A DNA stretch of 64,000 nucleotides from Apostichopus californicus (Eukaryota > Echinodermata > Holothuroidea > Aspidochirotida > Stichopodidae). The translations under genes and the position numbers were made by a program. Shown here one piece after another: positions 50,362 to 63,562 of this stretch. The DNA is taken from positions 31,489 through 95,488 of the forward strand of contig JAIPMN010000449.1 in NCBI GenBank assembly GCA_020650975.1. Reading direction: 5' to 3'. The notes below the pieces were generated by a model, which did no database searches, was not told the origin of the DNA, and worked only from the letters and a program-made list of their open reading frames with translations. The stretch's first letter is position 1, and every line of letters starts with the position of its first letter.

Positions 50362-51452
50362 TCATTCCCAACTATACTCAGTCACCAAGCCTTTGGATTT
50401 ACACATAGAAACTATTACAGACTCATCATTCCCAACTATACTCAGTCACCAAGCCTTTGGATTTCACATAGAAACTATTACAGACTCATCATTCCCAACT
50501 ATACTCAGTCACCAAGCCTTTGGATTTACACATAGAAACTATTACAGACTCATCATTCCCAACTATACTCAGTCACCAAGCCTTTAGATTTACACATAGA
50601 AACTATTACAGACTCATCATTCCCAACTATACTCAGTCACCAAGCCTTTGGATTTACACATAAAAACTATAACAGACTCATCATTCCCAACTATACTCAG
50701 TAACCAAGCCTTTGGATTTACACATAGAAACTATTACAGACTCATCATTCCCAACTATACTCAGTAACCAAGCCTTTGGATTTACACATAGAAACTATTA
50801 CAGACTCATCATTCCCAACTATACTCAGTCACCAAGCCTTTGGATTTACACAAAGAAACTATAACAGACTCATCATTCCCAACTATACTCAGTCACCAAG
50901 CCTTTGGATTTACACATAGAAACTATTACAGACTCATCATTCCCAACTATACTCAGTCACCAAGCCTTTGGATTTACACATAGAAACTATTACAGACTCA
51001 TCATTCCCAACTATACTCAGTCACCAAGCCTTTAGATTTACACATAGAAACTATTACAGACTCATCATTCCCAACTATACTCAGTCACCAAGCCTTTGGA
51101 TTTACACAAAGAAACTATAACAGACTCATCATTCCCAACTATACTCAGTCACCAAGCCTTTGGATTTACACATAGAAACTATTACAGACTCAACATTCCC
51201 AACTATACTCAGTCACCAAGCCTTTGGATTTACACATAAAAACTATAACAGACTCAACATTCCCAACTATACTCAGTCACCAAGCCTTTGGATTTACACA
51301 TAGAAACTATAACAGACTCATCATTCCCAACTATACTCAGTCACCAAGCCTTTGGATTTACACATAGAAACTATTACAGACTCATCATTCCCAACTATAC
51401 TCAGTAACCAAGCCTTTGGATTTACACATAGAAACTATTACAGACTCCAGGC
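50362..51452. repeat. 64-bp minisatellite, about 17 copies
   Basis: Units start TCATTCCCAACTATACTCAG, then TCACCAAGCCTTTGGATTTA and CACATAGAAACTATTACAGA. Variants (TAACC, TTTAGATT, ATAAAAACTATAAC) recur in blocks, indicating amplification of multi-unit segments. The overlapping open frames are by-products. Confidence 0.95.
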
Positions 51453-52365
51453 ATACTTTTCTGAGAAGCAGAAGGTTACTAGGAGAGAGGATAGGTGTGG
51501 GGGGGGGGGGAGTGAGTGCAGTTTTATGGTATTGTGGTGAAGAGATGGAGAAGCAGATATTTTACCCTTCATTTAACTTAGCAGCCCTTTTACCCTTCAT
51601 GTCATTTAGCAGCTGGGCTTCAACATAGCAAAGGCAGATCATGTCACCAGTACATAAGATGACACAAATGATGTTGAATATATAGACAGGTTAAAATGTT
51701 ACAAACTATGCCATGACCACTCATTTCCAATGACAATATCTGACAATATCATTACTTTTGCTTCAATAAACGAAATTAAAAAGAAGACAATTTCAGTGTC
51801 CTCAACCTCCTCTTGCATGCAGCACTTGTTCAAAGTTCAAGGAAAGTACTTGAAACTTATAACTGGCACTTGAGACATAGTCTCCAATAATAATCTATAA
51901 GGGCCTAGGGGCTTTGTAAAGCAACCCACCCAACAAAGATAAAGAAAGGAAAAGCAAGAAGATTTCAGGAGTGGTGTGTGATACTGCATGAACTTGACAG
52001 ATCTAAATGGTGAGATGAAGGCAGAATTTGAAAAGCAATTTGGTGAGTGGAAAATGCTGACTTTGCACAGAGTCCTGCTGTAATACAGTTAGCAGAAAAC
52101 TTCACAATCTTCACAGTATATGAGGCTTTCCACATTGACTTCAACTCACCTTCATATTTTACTTCTCCTTTTTATTTCTTTAGAGTACTATTTCTTCTTT
52201 CCTAGTGAATATCATAGTTTCCTATTTGGTTTATCTTTTATATCTTCCTTCAAGCCTCCCTATTTTGTAATCACTCTTTTTGGATAACTTTGGGTAGGCT
52301 TATTGGAAAAAGTTTTAGGAATACTGTTGGAAAGACTTTAATCATTTTGGATCATGAATTAATTT
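51453..52365. other. Interval without recognised genes
   Basis: Poly-G (51499-51510) and unique AT-rich sequence. Confidence 0.4.
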
Positions 52366-52640
52366 AAATTTCCACAGATGGTATTTTCCTTACAAAATAT
52401 GAACAATTCTCATCAAAATAGTTTATTTGTTATATTAAATATGTATTTTAATAATCGCTTATTAAATTCAAATATTGTTTTCTCAACATAAGGGATGGGT
52501 AAATTTCCACAGATGGTATTTTCCTTACAAAATATGAACAATTCTCATCAAACTAGTTTATTTGTTATATAAAATATGTATTTTAATATCGCTTATTAAA
52601 TTCCAATATTGTTTTCTCAACATAAGGGATGGGTAAATTG
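52366..52640. repeat. 135-bp segmental tandem duplication
   Basis: AAATTTCCACAGATGGTATT occurs at 52366 and 52501. The copies are near-identical through CTCAACATAAGGGATGGGTA. Confidence 0.95.
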
Positions 52641-54770
52641 AAACATAACAGGGAAATTCTACCTGAATTTTAAAAGGTTGAGTGGGTGAGAGGGAGAGGT
52701 GGGAGATCAACAAAATTTAGCTAGGAAAGTCAACAAGATAAACAGTTACTATGACAAGGCTGCAAATTCATGTCCCTTTATAAGAGACCTGTGTTTAGAT
52801 GGACTGAGTAGGTCGATCACTTTGATTTAACTACTAAAGTGAGTGAGTTATTTGAGCTATTCAATGAGTCTTGCATTTTGAACCAACCAACAGTCTCTGA
52901 CTGGTCTTGGGAATCAAGAAGTTTGCTTGATCCACAGGGAGGACAAAGGAGACCCTGGTAAGGTATGAACCCTGAGAGAAAATTATCAAAGCAGATGATG
53001 CCTTTACACCTGGAAAATGAGAAACAGATTAAAATTCATTGTGATGGTGAAGAAGATGACCCCTAGAGAGGAAAGGAAATAGTGAGATTGCAGCAACCGA
53101 ATACAATGGAATCAAATAACAGTCGCATAATTACATAAATTAAATTTCAATGCATTTGCTAAAACTGATGCTTTCAGCTGGGTCATTTACTAGACCTTTA
53201 GCAATACATAACCTGGATGGGTAATTTACATTCATAGGTAATAAATCAGTGAGGATGCATTTCAACTAGTATTGACACAAACATGAATTTTCTTTAAATT
53301 CTTTTAGTAGTTTAGTATAACTGAGGGAAAGGAGAAATGGGGGATATTGAGAGCACTGAAAGAGCAAAGGTGGTAACTGTGACTGTTTAAGCTTGGAGGA
53401 ACCTGACAAATTACAATGAAAATCACTGAACTATTTATCCTTCTCTGTAAATATTGCAAATCAGTGCTGCAGGCATCATAAATGACTAAGAAAGAACAAG
53501 TAATTGCACCCACTACAATGCTAGGTATGGTATTAAATACTTTAATCGATTCACAAAATATTGTGAACAATAATGTTATCAATTAATGTCATCTAAGATC
53601 AAATTTACCCTTCTTTAACAAACACCCTCTGTGTATTTCCCATCACCAACACATGAATTGTCTACTTTGTCGATCTAAAATATTTTGAGGCATTCTGACA
53701 GCTAAAAGTTATGGAAATAATGAGATATACAAATTACTTTTACAAATCAAAACCTTTGCTCATAAATATTTTTTCAATCACTTTTGTTTTACCTTTATAT
53801 AATAGGGTGCAATGGTATGGATGTATACTACAATCAAACTATACCTCCCAACTCTCAACAATGACAAACTATGACCTTTGAATATTATTATATCTGCCTC
53901 TTGGCATATTGTTTAGATTTTCTTTGGTTTAATTTCCTCTCATAGTAGTGAGGGAATAGTCACAGGACATTTTAACCTATGTATGTATTTCATCAGGTAA
54001 AATTTAGGCTAATAGTGCCTCTCTATGCTGTTTAATAGGTCTGCTGCCACACATGAAGCCCTATATCAGACAAAAAGAAATAAATATCCTCTGTAATCGT
54101 TCGATATAAATCACCACCAATGCACTTCCTGCGTGGATGTCTCGTGACGTATATATTACATTTTAGATGCCTTACATCAACAGTTTCCAGGGTCCATGGG
54201 AATAAAAGCTGTAGATTCTAGCACAATAGCTAGGTGATCTCATCTTCAAAGATTTAATTAACTGAATGTTAATGCAATTAATTACCACTAGGTCCTTTTT
54301 ATGGACGAGAGTTCAAAACTCGACACTCAATATTAACAACTTCCTTCTTCAATGGTTGTATAGAAAGAGGTCAATGAAATGCTCTCAAAGCAGATACCAT
54401 AGTTCAAAATAATAAGTTATGAAAAATCTACTAAAATCATCCAGAATCCAATTAAAGCCATACAGTTTGCTTCATAATTTGTTAATTGATTTCTTCCAAA
54501 ACTACACTTCAGACATTGAAGTGAACCTCTACTGCATGGTATAAATATCTTCAGTGAGACATCTTATGAAATGCAATAGATGTGTACTGGATACTGAAAG
54601 AGTAGCTGTGGCAAGGCAGCAACAGAGCGCAGTGGGCCACAGCAACACATAACAGAACAAGAAGAAGAATAAAGATGAGGCACAGAGATAGGAATCTTTG
54701 CAGCCTTGCCTTGTAACTTAGGGAAGGAGAAAAAAAACAGCCTACTTGAAATGTTGGCAAGAGATATAGA
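52641..54770. other. Interval without recognised genes
   Basis: Minus-strand frame 53304-53582 has no domain. 54020-54310 is rich in TAATTA/TTAATTAA-type motifs (see findings). Confidence 0.4.
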
Positions 54771-55321
54771 GGTCAGACTTAAGTATGGCTAGGGTAGAGA
54801 TACAGTTTCCAGGGCTAGTGATTGGAAGCATGGAATATAGGTCAGACTTAAGTAGGACTAGGGTAGAGATACAGTTTCCAGGGCTAGTGATTGGAAGCAT
54901 GGAATATAGGTCAGACTTAAGTAGGGCTAGGGTAGAGATACAGTTTCCAGGGCTAGTGATTGGAAGCATGGAATATAGAGGTCAGACTTAAGTAGTGCTA
55001 GAGTAGAGATACGGTTACCAGGGCTAGTGATTGGAAGCATGGAATATAGGTCAGACTTAAGTAGGGCTAGGGAAGAGAAACGGTTTCCAGGGCTAGTGAT
55101 TGGAAGCATGGAATATAGAGGTCAGACTTAAGTAGGGCTAGGGTAGAGATACAGTTTCCAGGGCTAGTGATTGGAAGCATGGAATATAGGTCAGACTTAA
55201 GTAGGACTAGGGTAGAGATACGGTTACCAGGGCTAGTGATTGGAAGCATGGAATATAGGTCAGACTTAAGTAGGGCTAGGGTAGAGATACGGTTTCCAGG
55301 GCTAGTGATTGGAAGCATGGA
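54771..55321. repeat. Minisatellite of about 62-69 bp, eight copies
   Basis: Units read GGTCAGACTTAAGTAGGGCT, then AGGGTAGAGATACAGTTTCC and AGGGCTAGTGATTGGAAGCA. They differ by small indels (GAATATAGG versus GAATATAGAGG) and by ACAGTTTCC, ACGGTTACC or ACGGTTTCC. Confidence 0.95.
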
Positions 55322-55469
55322 TCCATAAAGAGAGTTAGACTTATTATAACGGCATACAGGGAGCAAGAAAATCTTAAGCCAGTTCTGTAACATGCTCAAA
55401 TTTAATAGGTTTCTTCCAGCATTTACATTACAGACAAGTCACGACTATACACAGGTCATGACTAGATAC

Positions 55470-55575
55470 AGGTCAAGAGGATATATGAAGGTCAAGACAA
55501 TATATGAAGGTCAAGACAATATATGAAGGTCAAGACGATATATACAGGTCAAGACGATATATACAGGTCACAACC
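55470..55575. repeat. Repeat of about 20 bp, five copies
   Basis: AGGTCAAGACAATATATGA and ACAGGTCAAGACGATATAT variants occur in direct succession. Confidence 0.9.
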
Positions 55576-58500
55576 TATTAACATTAGGTACAACCTACAG
55601 TAAGAAGTTAATCCATCCAATTTTGACAGATGAAGTTGTCAGTCTGTGATTCAGCAGATGGTGACCTCGTGAATTGGCTAAAGGCAGACACAGATGATAG
55701 TGATGAATCAAATGTTCATGAAACAGTACAAACACATTGACTGCTTTGTTACAATCAATTAACCCTTTTTTACCAGATAGTCTTTCAAGTTGCTTCCCTT
55801 CTGCCTACACATCACATAACCACAAACTGTCATTGGTAATGATGCTCATGTATGTCCACTAGGACCCTGCTGAGAAACAAAACACTGCAAATTAATTTGT
55901 TTCAATCAAACATTGTACTTGAACTTGGTAACAGTGCCTCTATTATCCATGCCATAAACAAATGCTTCTATTGATAATGACAACCCATCTATTTATCTCA
56001 TCTTTATCTTGTTTCTACGAATTCTGACCGATTATTTACTAGTTGATTCAAGTGACCACAACCACTCTGCTTGGTTTAGCTGGAAAACACAAGCTCCCAT
56101 GCTGTTTCCAAATCAATAATATTGGGGTGAAGTGGTGCATTTAGGGGTGACTTTAGGGGCACATAGAATGAAGCATTGGATTTGTGTTTTAGTTTCTGAT
56201 CTGACAGAAATATTTCAAATAATTTTAAACTGTTGTCTTAATGTCATCCATGTCATCCATCTTATGTTGTTTATGCCGTTCTTTCCGACTGAATACATTA
56301 TTGAATCGTTCTTTAACGCCCACCAAACCTTAAGTAGCAGCATCGCAAATGCATTTACATGTTAAAAGTATTATCTCCAAACTACTCAAAAATGAAAAAC
56401 AAATTATAGTTTGCGCTTAAAATTGAGTCCAAAGGTCTACATCAACATGCAAATCAGTATAAGGAGAGAAAGAGAAAGGTTCTGAGAAGAGCAACTACAA
56501 GAGTGCTTTTATAGTCTAGGCAAAGTAACAACATACTGTATGTGTTTATATACATTCATGTACATGTCACTACTTCAAGGTAATTTACACACAACAGCCC
56601 AAATTAAAGTCCACATAGGGTCTTCGTCATGCTATACCGAGTAAAGATATTGGTTTTCTTTGCACAAAAGTCAACCGCTTTAAGATGTACTGAAGCAGTA
56701 CTTTAGGGGCTGGCTCAGATTCCCCTTATCCTGTATATTTGAAAAGTGGTAGTACATAGGATCAACCATGCATGGCAGCAAGCCAAAGTTTAAGCCCAGG
56801 TAGTTTGCCCTTAACAACACAGGTAAGGGCTAGTACAACATGACAAGTTATTCTGATGCTTTGTTCCCCAAGGAGTTTGCCAAAGTTAAGCAAAATTTGG
56901 GTATTCAGTTAGTACTGGGAACTGAAGGACTATTGACAAAGTGCAGTTGAAGTGTTTACTTTGTAAACCCAATGGAGTTTACACTGGTAGGGAGAGGACA
57001 AACATGACTATAAAGCAAAGGTTTGGTAGTAATTCTGGGTTCAATACACCATGGCTGTGTCAAAGTTCCCTATACTTGTTATAATTAACACTAGTGACAA
57101 TGTGTTAATAACACTAAGAGGATGACTATGCCAGAAGGTGAGGATCTTTTGATCCTGTTTAGCACCAATCAGCCAAGCAATTACATGAGCATAAAATACA
57201 TAGTTGTCTTGTTTTTCAGCCTATGCTGTCAGATGAGAAACAACTTCTAATCTGGTAGAAAGAATAACATGTGAACTGAAATAGATATTATCGGCAGCTA
57301 CTTAAATTAAGTCTCTATTGGTATGTGCACTGTACACTTAATTAAATTATCTGGTACATTATCATTAGTCATTATATTGCTTTAAGGATGGGCCACCCTT
57401 GAGGCAATGTTTAGAAACACAACAGTTTACTGTCATAATTTCTTTCTACTTTTCCCATAAAAATATTCCCACCTATGCATGATGCACGCAAGTTTTCTTT
57501 GAAATCTAATATTCTGAAGAAAAAAATTGGGTCAAAGCTGTGCAAAGTTTCAAATGATTTTCTGTAAGATCTCTTGATGGCAACATGCCACATGGAATCT
57601 GTCATTACAGATACTATAACTGTTTCACTTAAAAGTATATTTTCACACGTACTGAAAACGAAAATGAAGAGAGAAATAGACTGCTGGAAAACAAGCTCCA
57701 TTAAAGACTTTGAAAGAAATTGTTTTGATAATGGATCTTCCTCCAAGCATGGCCAATCAAGCACCACAACACACCATTGGGGTTTTATATCACACATTAT
57801 GACGTAAATATAGAGTTATAATCTTTCAGGTTATCTCAGATCTTATATCTATCGTATTTCAAGCACGATGTAGCAATTCTTGCATAATTGACCACAAGCA
57901 GTGTACTAAAATTAACCAATGTCGGCCGTTGACATCTTGATTTCCAACACAATAACACATAAAACCTGAACCTTAGTTTGACAGAATGCAGTAATGAAGC
58001 ATACAAACAATGCAAATAGGATGTTTTCCTGAGAATGTCTGAGGGCATATAATTTGGCAACAGTGATAAATAGCACTTGTTCACACATCTCTAGTTAAAA
58101 GAACCCTGTTACAAGAACAACTTCAGGGAGCATTGTTTTATCACAGATAAAAACATAAATTATGTTATGTCAAATAGTGTTATAAAAAGTGTTATAAATA
58201 ATAGCATTAACAACGGGCAACGGCAGAAACTACCCTTATACCATTACCTATTCTACTCATAGAAAGGGGAAACAATTTACTTGAGAACTAAAAATACATT
58301 CTCTTTTTTCTTTTCTCAGTAAAAGTACTGGTTTTCAACAAAATTGTTATTATCATTCCACCCATCCTAGCTCTCATTTCCAAATGATTATTTCACAATC
58401 ATTTCATCTGAAAATGACTTTCAATATCTATATTTTTCTTAGAACAGAAAGACAAATGTCCCAGCCTCCCCAAGCCTTCCGGTACAAATGCAAACAATGG

Positions 58501-58890
58501 TGTGAATTTTGAGATGCTTCACTACAGCCCATAGAAACTATTTGATGAAATTTTATAAAACAACCAAATTGCCAATGGACAACACAAATATGTTTCTCTG
58601 TTGATTATGTTGCTATGAGCATGCATTTCTGAGCAGAATTTTAGAGCATGACTGGAGGGTTTCTATAATGCCTCAAGAGCCACACTAAGATAACAAAACA
58701 TGTATGAATAAATACAAACTCACTGGGAATAATTCAAGACCTAAAAATGACAGAAAATGCAGGTTAAAGGTACAATAGTCAGCTACACACAATGTGCATT
58801 CTAAGTACTATGAGGCATTCTCAATCTACAAATGAGAATCAGCAAGATTTTTTCATCTTATGATTTTTTTTACGAAGATTTTCTAAATAT
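55576..58890. other. Interval without recognised genes
   Basis: Holds a 128-codon minus-strand frame (57411-57797) and a 77-codon plus-strand frame overlapping it. Neither shows a recognisable domain or a strong splice context. Confidence 0.4.
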
Positions 58891-59460
58891 GACCATTGCT
58901 AATGTGAAATGACCTTTCAATTTCATCAAACAAAAAGGCTGCATATACTCCATATAGGACATCAACATGCAAAATATAAAATTAAATGAAAAGTTTCCTG
59001 TACATATTGTGTTTACAAAATCATCACAATTTGAACAATAACATCAAATGACCTTTGAACTTCACCAAATCCACTAGCTGCATGTACTCAAATGGGGCAC
59101 CGCCATGCAAAGTACAAAATGAATCCCATAGATATTATTTACAAGGTCATCACAATTTGAACACTGCTAACGTGGAATGATCTCTGACCTCACCAATACA
59201 ATAGGCTGTATGTATTCAATATGGGAGTCAACAAGCAAAACATAAAATTAATCTAAGTTTCCTTAAGATGCTTACAAAGTAATCACAAGTTGAAGACTGC
59301 TAACATAAACTTTGACCTCCACAGAAAACTAATTGAACTAGATATGGGGCACCAACAAACCAAACAATGTATGTGATGATTCATGTAAGTTTTTCTTCAG
59401 ATATCATGTGAACAAACAAGGTGTTTACACACACACACATACACACTATACTACATGCAT
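58891..59460 (+). mobile_element. Interspersed repeat, same family as 9.57-9.96 kb
   Basis: Four diverged units of about 130 bp, anchored by TGACCTTTCAA (58910), TGACCTTTGAAC (59049), TGATCTCTGACC (59179) and ACTTTGACC (about 59309). Each is followed by a CACCAA-type stretch and a TTTACAA(A/G) end. The element ends in a (CA)n tract (about 59428-59450), as at 9.9 kb. Confidence 0.6.
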
Positions 59461-60404
59461 ACATAATTTCTGAAATTTTACTGCATAAAGTTACGAATAT
59501 TATTCTGAAAATAAAATTAGTACAATGTGGCTAATTGCAGTGTTGTTTTTTACAGATCAGGAATATGGATTACGATTATTGGTCAAGAAGTATCTCATAT
59601 GCTTAACATACAAGTAGTTCATTAAACCTCTAATTTTCTACATAATTACAGGAATAATTGACAATTTTTACTTCCATTTGGCTAAACACAACATACATCA
59701 TTGTGTGACATTGACTTACTTTATCCATTATGTATGAACAAATTAATCATTTACTAAATTATTTAGGTTGTATGACTATCACTACTGACAACTAAATTAT
59801 AGTACTTCCACCAAATCCACCAAATTCAATCACTGTGTCACTTCTTATCCTTGTATGACAAAGCAGGCATTTCTTCCCGTATTGTCCTTTGTCAAATATC
59901 GAAATTCAAAATTACACATTAGAGGGCAGTATTACTAAAAGCTTTGGCTTCCACAACATCAACTCTTAATGAGGGCAGTATTACAATATATGTTAAACTA
60001 ACAGTTAAAAGCTGTTACGACCGTAACTATATTGCTTAGCACAGTATATAGTGTACTATAAGTAGGTATAAGTAGTACACAATATCCGTTAGGTCAATTC
60101 TGTTTGTTGTTGAACACAAAGGTTTGTGGTGCTAGGCCCACTGGAAACAATTGCAGTATACCCTTGCTTCTGTAATGCTGTTCAACGTACTGTTGTTCAG
60201 CATAATTATTGTCATTCTTCTTATTTTAGTTGTGCATTTACATTAAACTGAGAATTTTTACTAAAATTAAAGTAAAGAAAAACCAGATACCCTTTTGAGA
60301 CAACTGTTGGTTATTTCTCTTTAAAGGTGTTATTAAATTGTAACATTCTGAGGTGAAACATCATGTTTATTTAGTGTTTTGTATAATTGAACCGGGGTAA
60401 TCAT
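59461..60404. other. Interval without recognised genes
   Basis: Unique AT-rich sequence. No coding or repeat signal that I can support. Confidence 0.4.
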
Positions 60405-60551
60405 TGGTCTACTTTGCGTTTATCTCAGGATAATGCACTCACGGGTGTACACATAACCCTATCGATGGACGCACTCGGCGTACTGCCTCCTGTATCACTT
60501 GAGTTATATCCTTGTTTGTGCATTATCCTGCAATAAATACACAGTAGACCA
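60405..60551. mobile_element. 147-bp MITE-like element with 34-bp inverted repeats
   Basis: The left arm 60405-60438 starts TGGTCTACTTTGCGTTTATC and ends CAGGATAATGCAC. The right arm 60518-60551 is its reverse complement at 29 of 34 positions. The interior is about 79 bp and CpG-containing. I could not define a clear target duplication, so the superfamily is open. Confidence 0.75.
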
Positions 60552-61943
60552 TTAACACCTAATTCAATGTGGCTCACTATGTGGGAAGGGCAACAGCCAT
60601 ACCCAATGGGGACACAGGATGTACTTAAACTCCCATAAAGCCGTCACCTAGCAGTAAAACTTCAAGCACAAGCAAAAAATATCTACTAACAAATATAAAA
60701 TACACTAAAGTTTTAATTATTATTTCAATCAAAATACTCTTATCCTCAACCTCCCCCCCCCCCTCTTATCTAAAAGAACCATAGTCCACTCTGCAGGAAA
60801 TGGGGAAAAATCCATAACAATTGACAATAACAACAGGATTTGTGAGATACAGATATCAATCTCAACAGCATTTCTATTACTAATAGAGGGCAGTCTTACA
60901 AAATACACACCAGGTTGAACAAGCCCTGCGTATGATTCATTGTCAAGAGTTGTTCATCTTTGATGTAATCATCACTTGGCAATCTCTGTCAGGCTGAAAT
61001 GAGGATTCTCATTAAAATATTACTCATCCTAGAAGGATGTGGAAGCAAGGTGATCAACTTCTCCACAAATTGAAATAAAAATTCTTTCCTGATCTTTGAC
61101 TAATCAATTAAAATATTTTGTCTTGAGCTCTACATTCACACATTGCAAAACATTTAAACAATAAATGAAGCCACGCTGATCATTACATGGCATAAACACA
61201 GGCTAATTGTCTACAAGTTATTTATAATCAGTGGAAAGTTCTAATAGTACATGTTATCTTGATTGATCTATGTGTTTATGTTTAAAGGTCATCAATTTTA
61301 ACCAACTTTCCATATGTTTTGAACCTTTTAGTGATTGAGACTATAAATCAATGTTAAAATTCACTGTATGCATTCTGTTTAAAGATAAGGAATATAAATT
61401 ATTCTTGTTGGCTAGAATGAAATCTTAAATTTTTAGTGACAAAGAATGAAACATGCACATGTAGGCAGTTACATGAAATAAATATGTATGCTGCCTGTAG
61501 AAATGTTTGGTCAAATAGACTGGGAAGAAATCCTGAGTAATCAGAATATTTATCATTCCATGATATGCAAATGAAAGTGGTATATATGTTATATGCTTTT
61601 GATGTACTAGCCAAAAACAATCAAAACATATTGAACAGATATCTGTTCATGAACTAAACACGAGACTGAAGGTTCTGGCAGTGGAAATTGGGCATTGAGT
61701 TAGACAAACTTAGGGAGACTTCACCTAAAATGAAACATTAAATGTCTCTTCTTCTTTGTTTCAGTCAGTGCAGTACACATGACAATAACGCTATTTCAGT
61801 TTAAAGTACAATTTTTAACCTTTTTAAATACTATCATATATTAAATTAGAAAAGAAACAATTTATAAGAAAGAAGTTCCTATCCTGACAAGAAGATAATG
61901 AAATGAAAAATCAATAAAGCATGTGTTCTGAAACAGTGGGGTG
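60552..61943. other. Interval without recognised genes
   Basis: Poly-C at about 60752-60762, otherwise unique AT-rich sequence. Confidence 0.4.
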
Positions 61944-62820
61944 AACCATTGTCATGGGTGTAGAGGACCTATAAGTCTGACTACTGATACACTCTTAACA
62001 CCATTATCATGGGTGTAGGGGACCTATAAGTCTGACTACTGATACAATCTTTCACTATTATCATGGGTGTAGAGGATCTATAAGTCTGACTACTGAGACA
62101 CTCTAACACTATTATCATGGGTGTAGAGGACCTATAAGTCTGACTACTGATACAATCTTACACTATTATCATGGGTGTAGAGGATCTATAAGTCTGACTA
62201 CTGAGACACTCTAACACCATTATCATGGGTGTAGAGGACCTATAAGTCTGACTACTGATACACTGTTAACACCATTATCATGGGTGTATGGGACCTACAA
62301 GTCTGACTACTGATACACTCTTAACACCATTATCATGGGTGTAGAGGACCTATAAGTCTGACTACTGAGACACTCTAACACTATTATCATGGGTGTAGAG
62401 GACCTATAAGTCTGACTACTGAGACACTCTAACACCATTATCATGGGTGTAGAGGACCTATAAGTCTGACTACTGATACACTCTAACACCATTATCATGG
62501 GTGTAGAGGACCTATAAGTCTGACTACTGATACACTGTTAACACTATTATCATGGGTGTAGGGGACCTACAAGTCTGACTACTGATACATTGTTAACACC
62601 ATTATCATGGGTGTAGGGGACCTACAAGTCTGACTACTGATACACTGTTAACACCATTATCATGGGTGTAGGGGACCTATAAGTCTGACTACTGATACAC
62701 TGTTAACACCATCATCATGGGTGTAGAGGACCTATAAGTCTGACTACTGATACACTCTTAACACCATTATCATGGGTGTAGAGGACCTACAAGTATGACT
62801 ACTGATACAATCTTAACACC
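61944..62820. repeat. Minisatellite of about 51-55 bp, about 16 copies
   Basis: Units contain ACCATTATCATGGGTGTAGA, then GGACCTATAAGTCTGACTAC and TGATACACTCTTAAC. Variant tails (GAGACACTCTAAC, GATACACTGTTAAC) cluster in blocks. Confidence 0.95.
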
Positions 62821-63562
62821 GCATTTCATGTAGCAACATGCTGTCATTTGAAACATGTACTCAAAGTACATGACTAAGATAGTATGTTCAACTGTCTTCC
62901 AGGTAACACTCTATCCTTTGAATCACAAATATATTTAAACTTCAAAAGTTTAAGTCTGATTACGAAACTAAACACTGGACCCAGTGATAAAATTCAAACC
63001 AATATTTACATTTGCTATTTAACCTGTCTCAAAGTCCACATCTTAGTTCCATAACCTTCAAATCACCAATGTAGGGCAGGGTTACCAACAAGGTGGTACT
63101 TGCAGAATGGTCGATAACAGGCAAATTGAAGGGAGTGAGAGGTGTTAGAGATGGAACATTAAAACCTCAACAATCCTATATAAACCACTATCAGGTGTAC
63201 CTCTGCACCTCTCAAGTTTTAAATGAATCTAAACATTTGATATTAGAGCAGCAAATAAACAACAAGTTGTCCACACTTCAAGAATTATCCGACATAATTT
63301 TAATAACTTCTGAGTTTATTCAGTTACAAGAATCTTGCTTAAAGCTAACATCCACACTTCAATAACATCAAGCACCATCATGATATCATAGTATAAACCC
63401 AAACTCATTCCAGCTGAACTGCTGAAACTTATCAAGTTGGTCAGGACAGGCAAAGGAAACAATAAGCTGATAACCACATTTTAAGTTTACAAAACTTTGT
63501 GAGGAAAAATGAGACAAAACAATCAATGCGACTTGCTTTGTTATCTCTTGCAATAATCAAAC
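62821..63562. other. Interval without recognised genes
   Basis: A 90-codon plus-strand frame (63093-63365) has no recognisable domain. Confidence 0.4.

Noticed and set aside
48181-51452. CRISPR arrays
   Set aside because: The repeats are contiguous near-identical units without unique spacers, in a eukaryotic context. They are minisatellites.
57411-57797. 128-codon minus-strand frame
   Set aside because: No recognisable domain, no convincing splice sites, and an overlapping plus-strand frame of similar quality. This length is expected by chance in 64 kb of AT-rich DNA.
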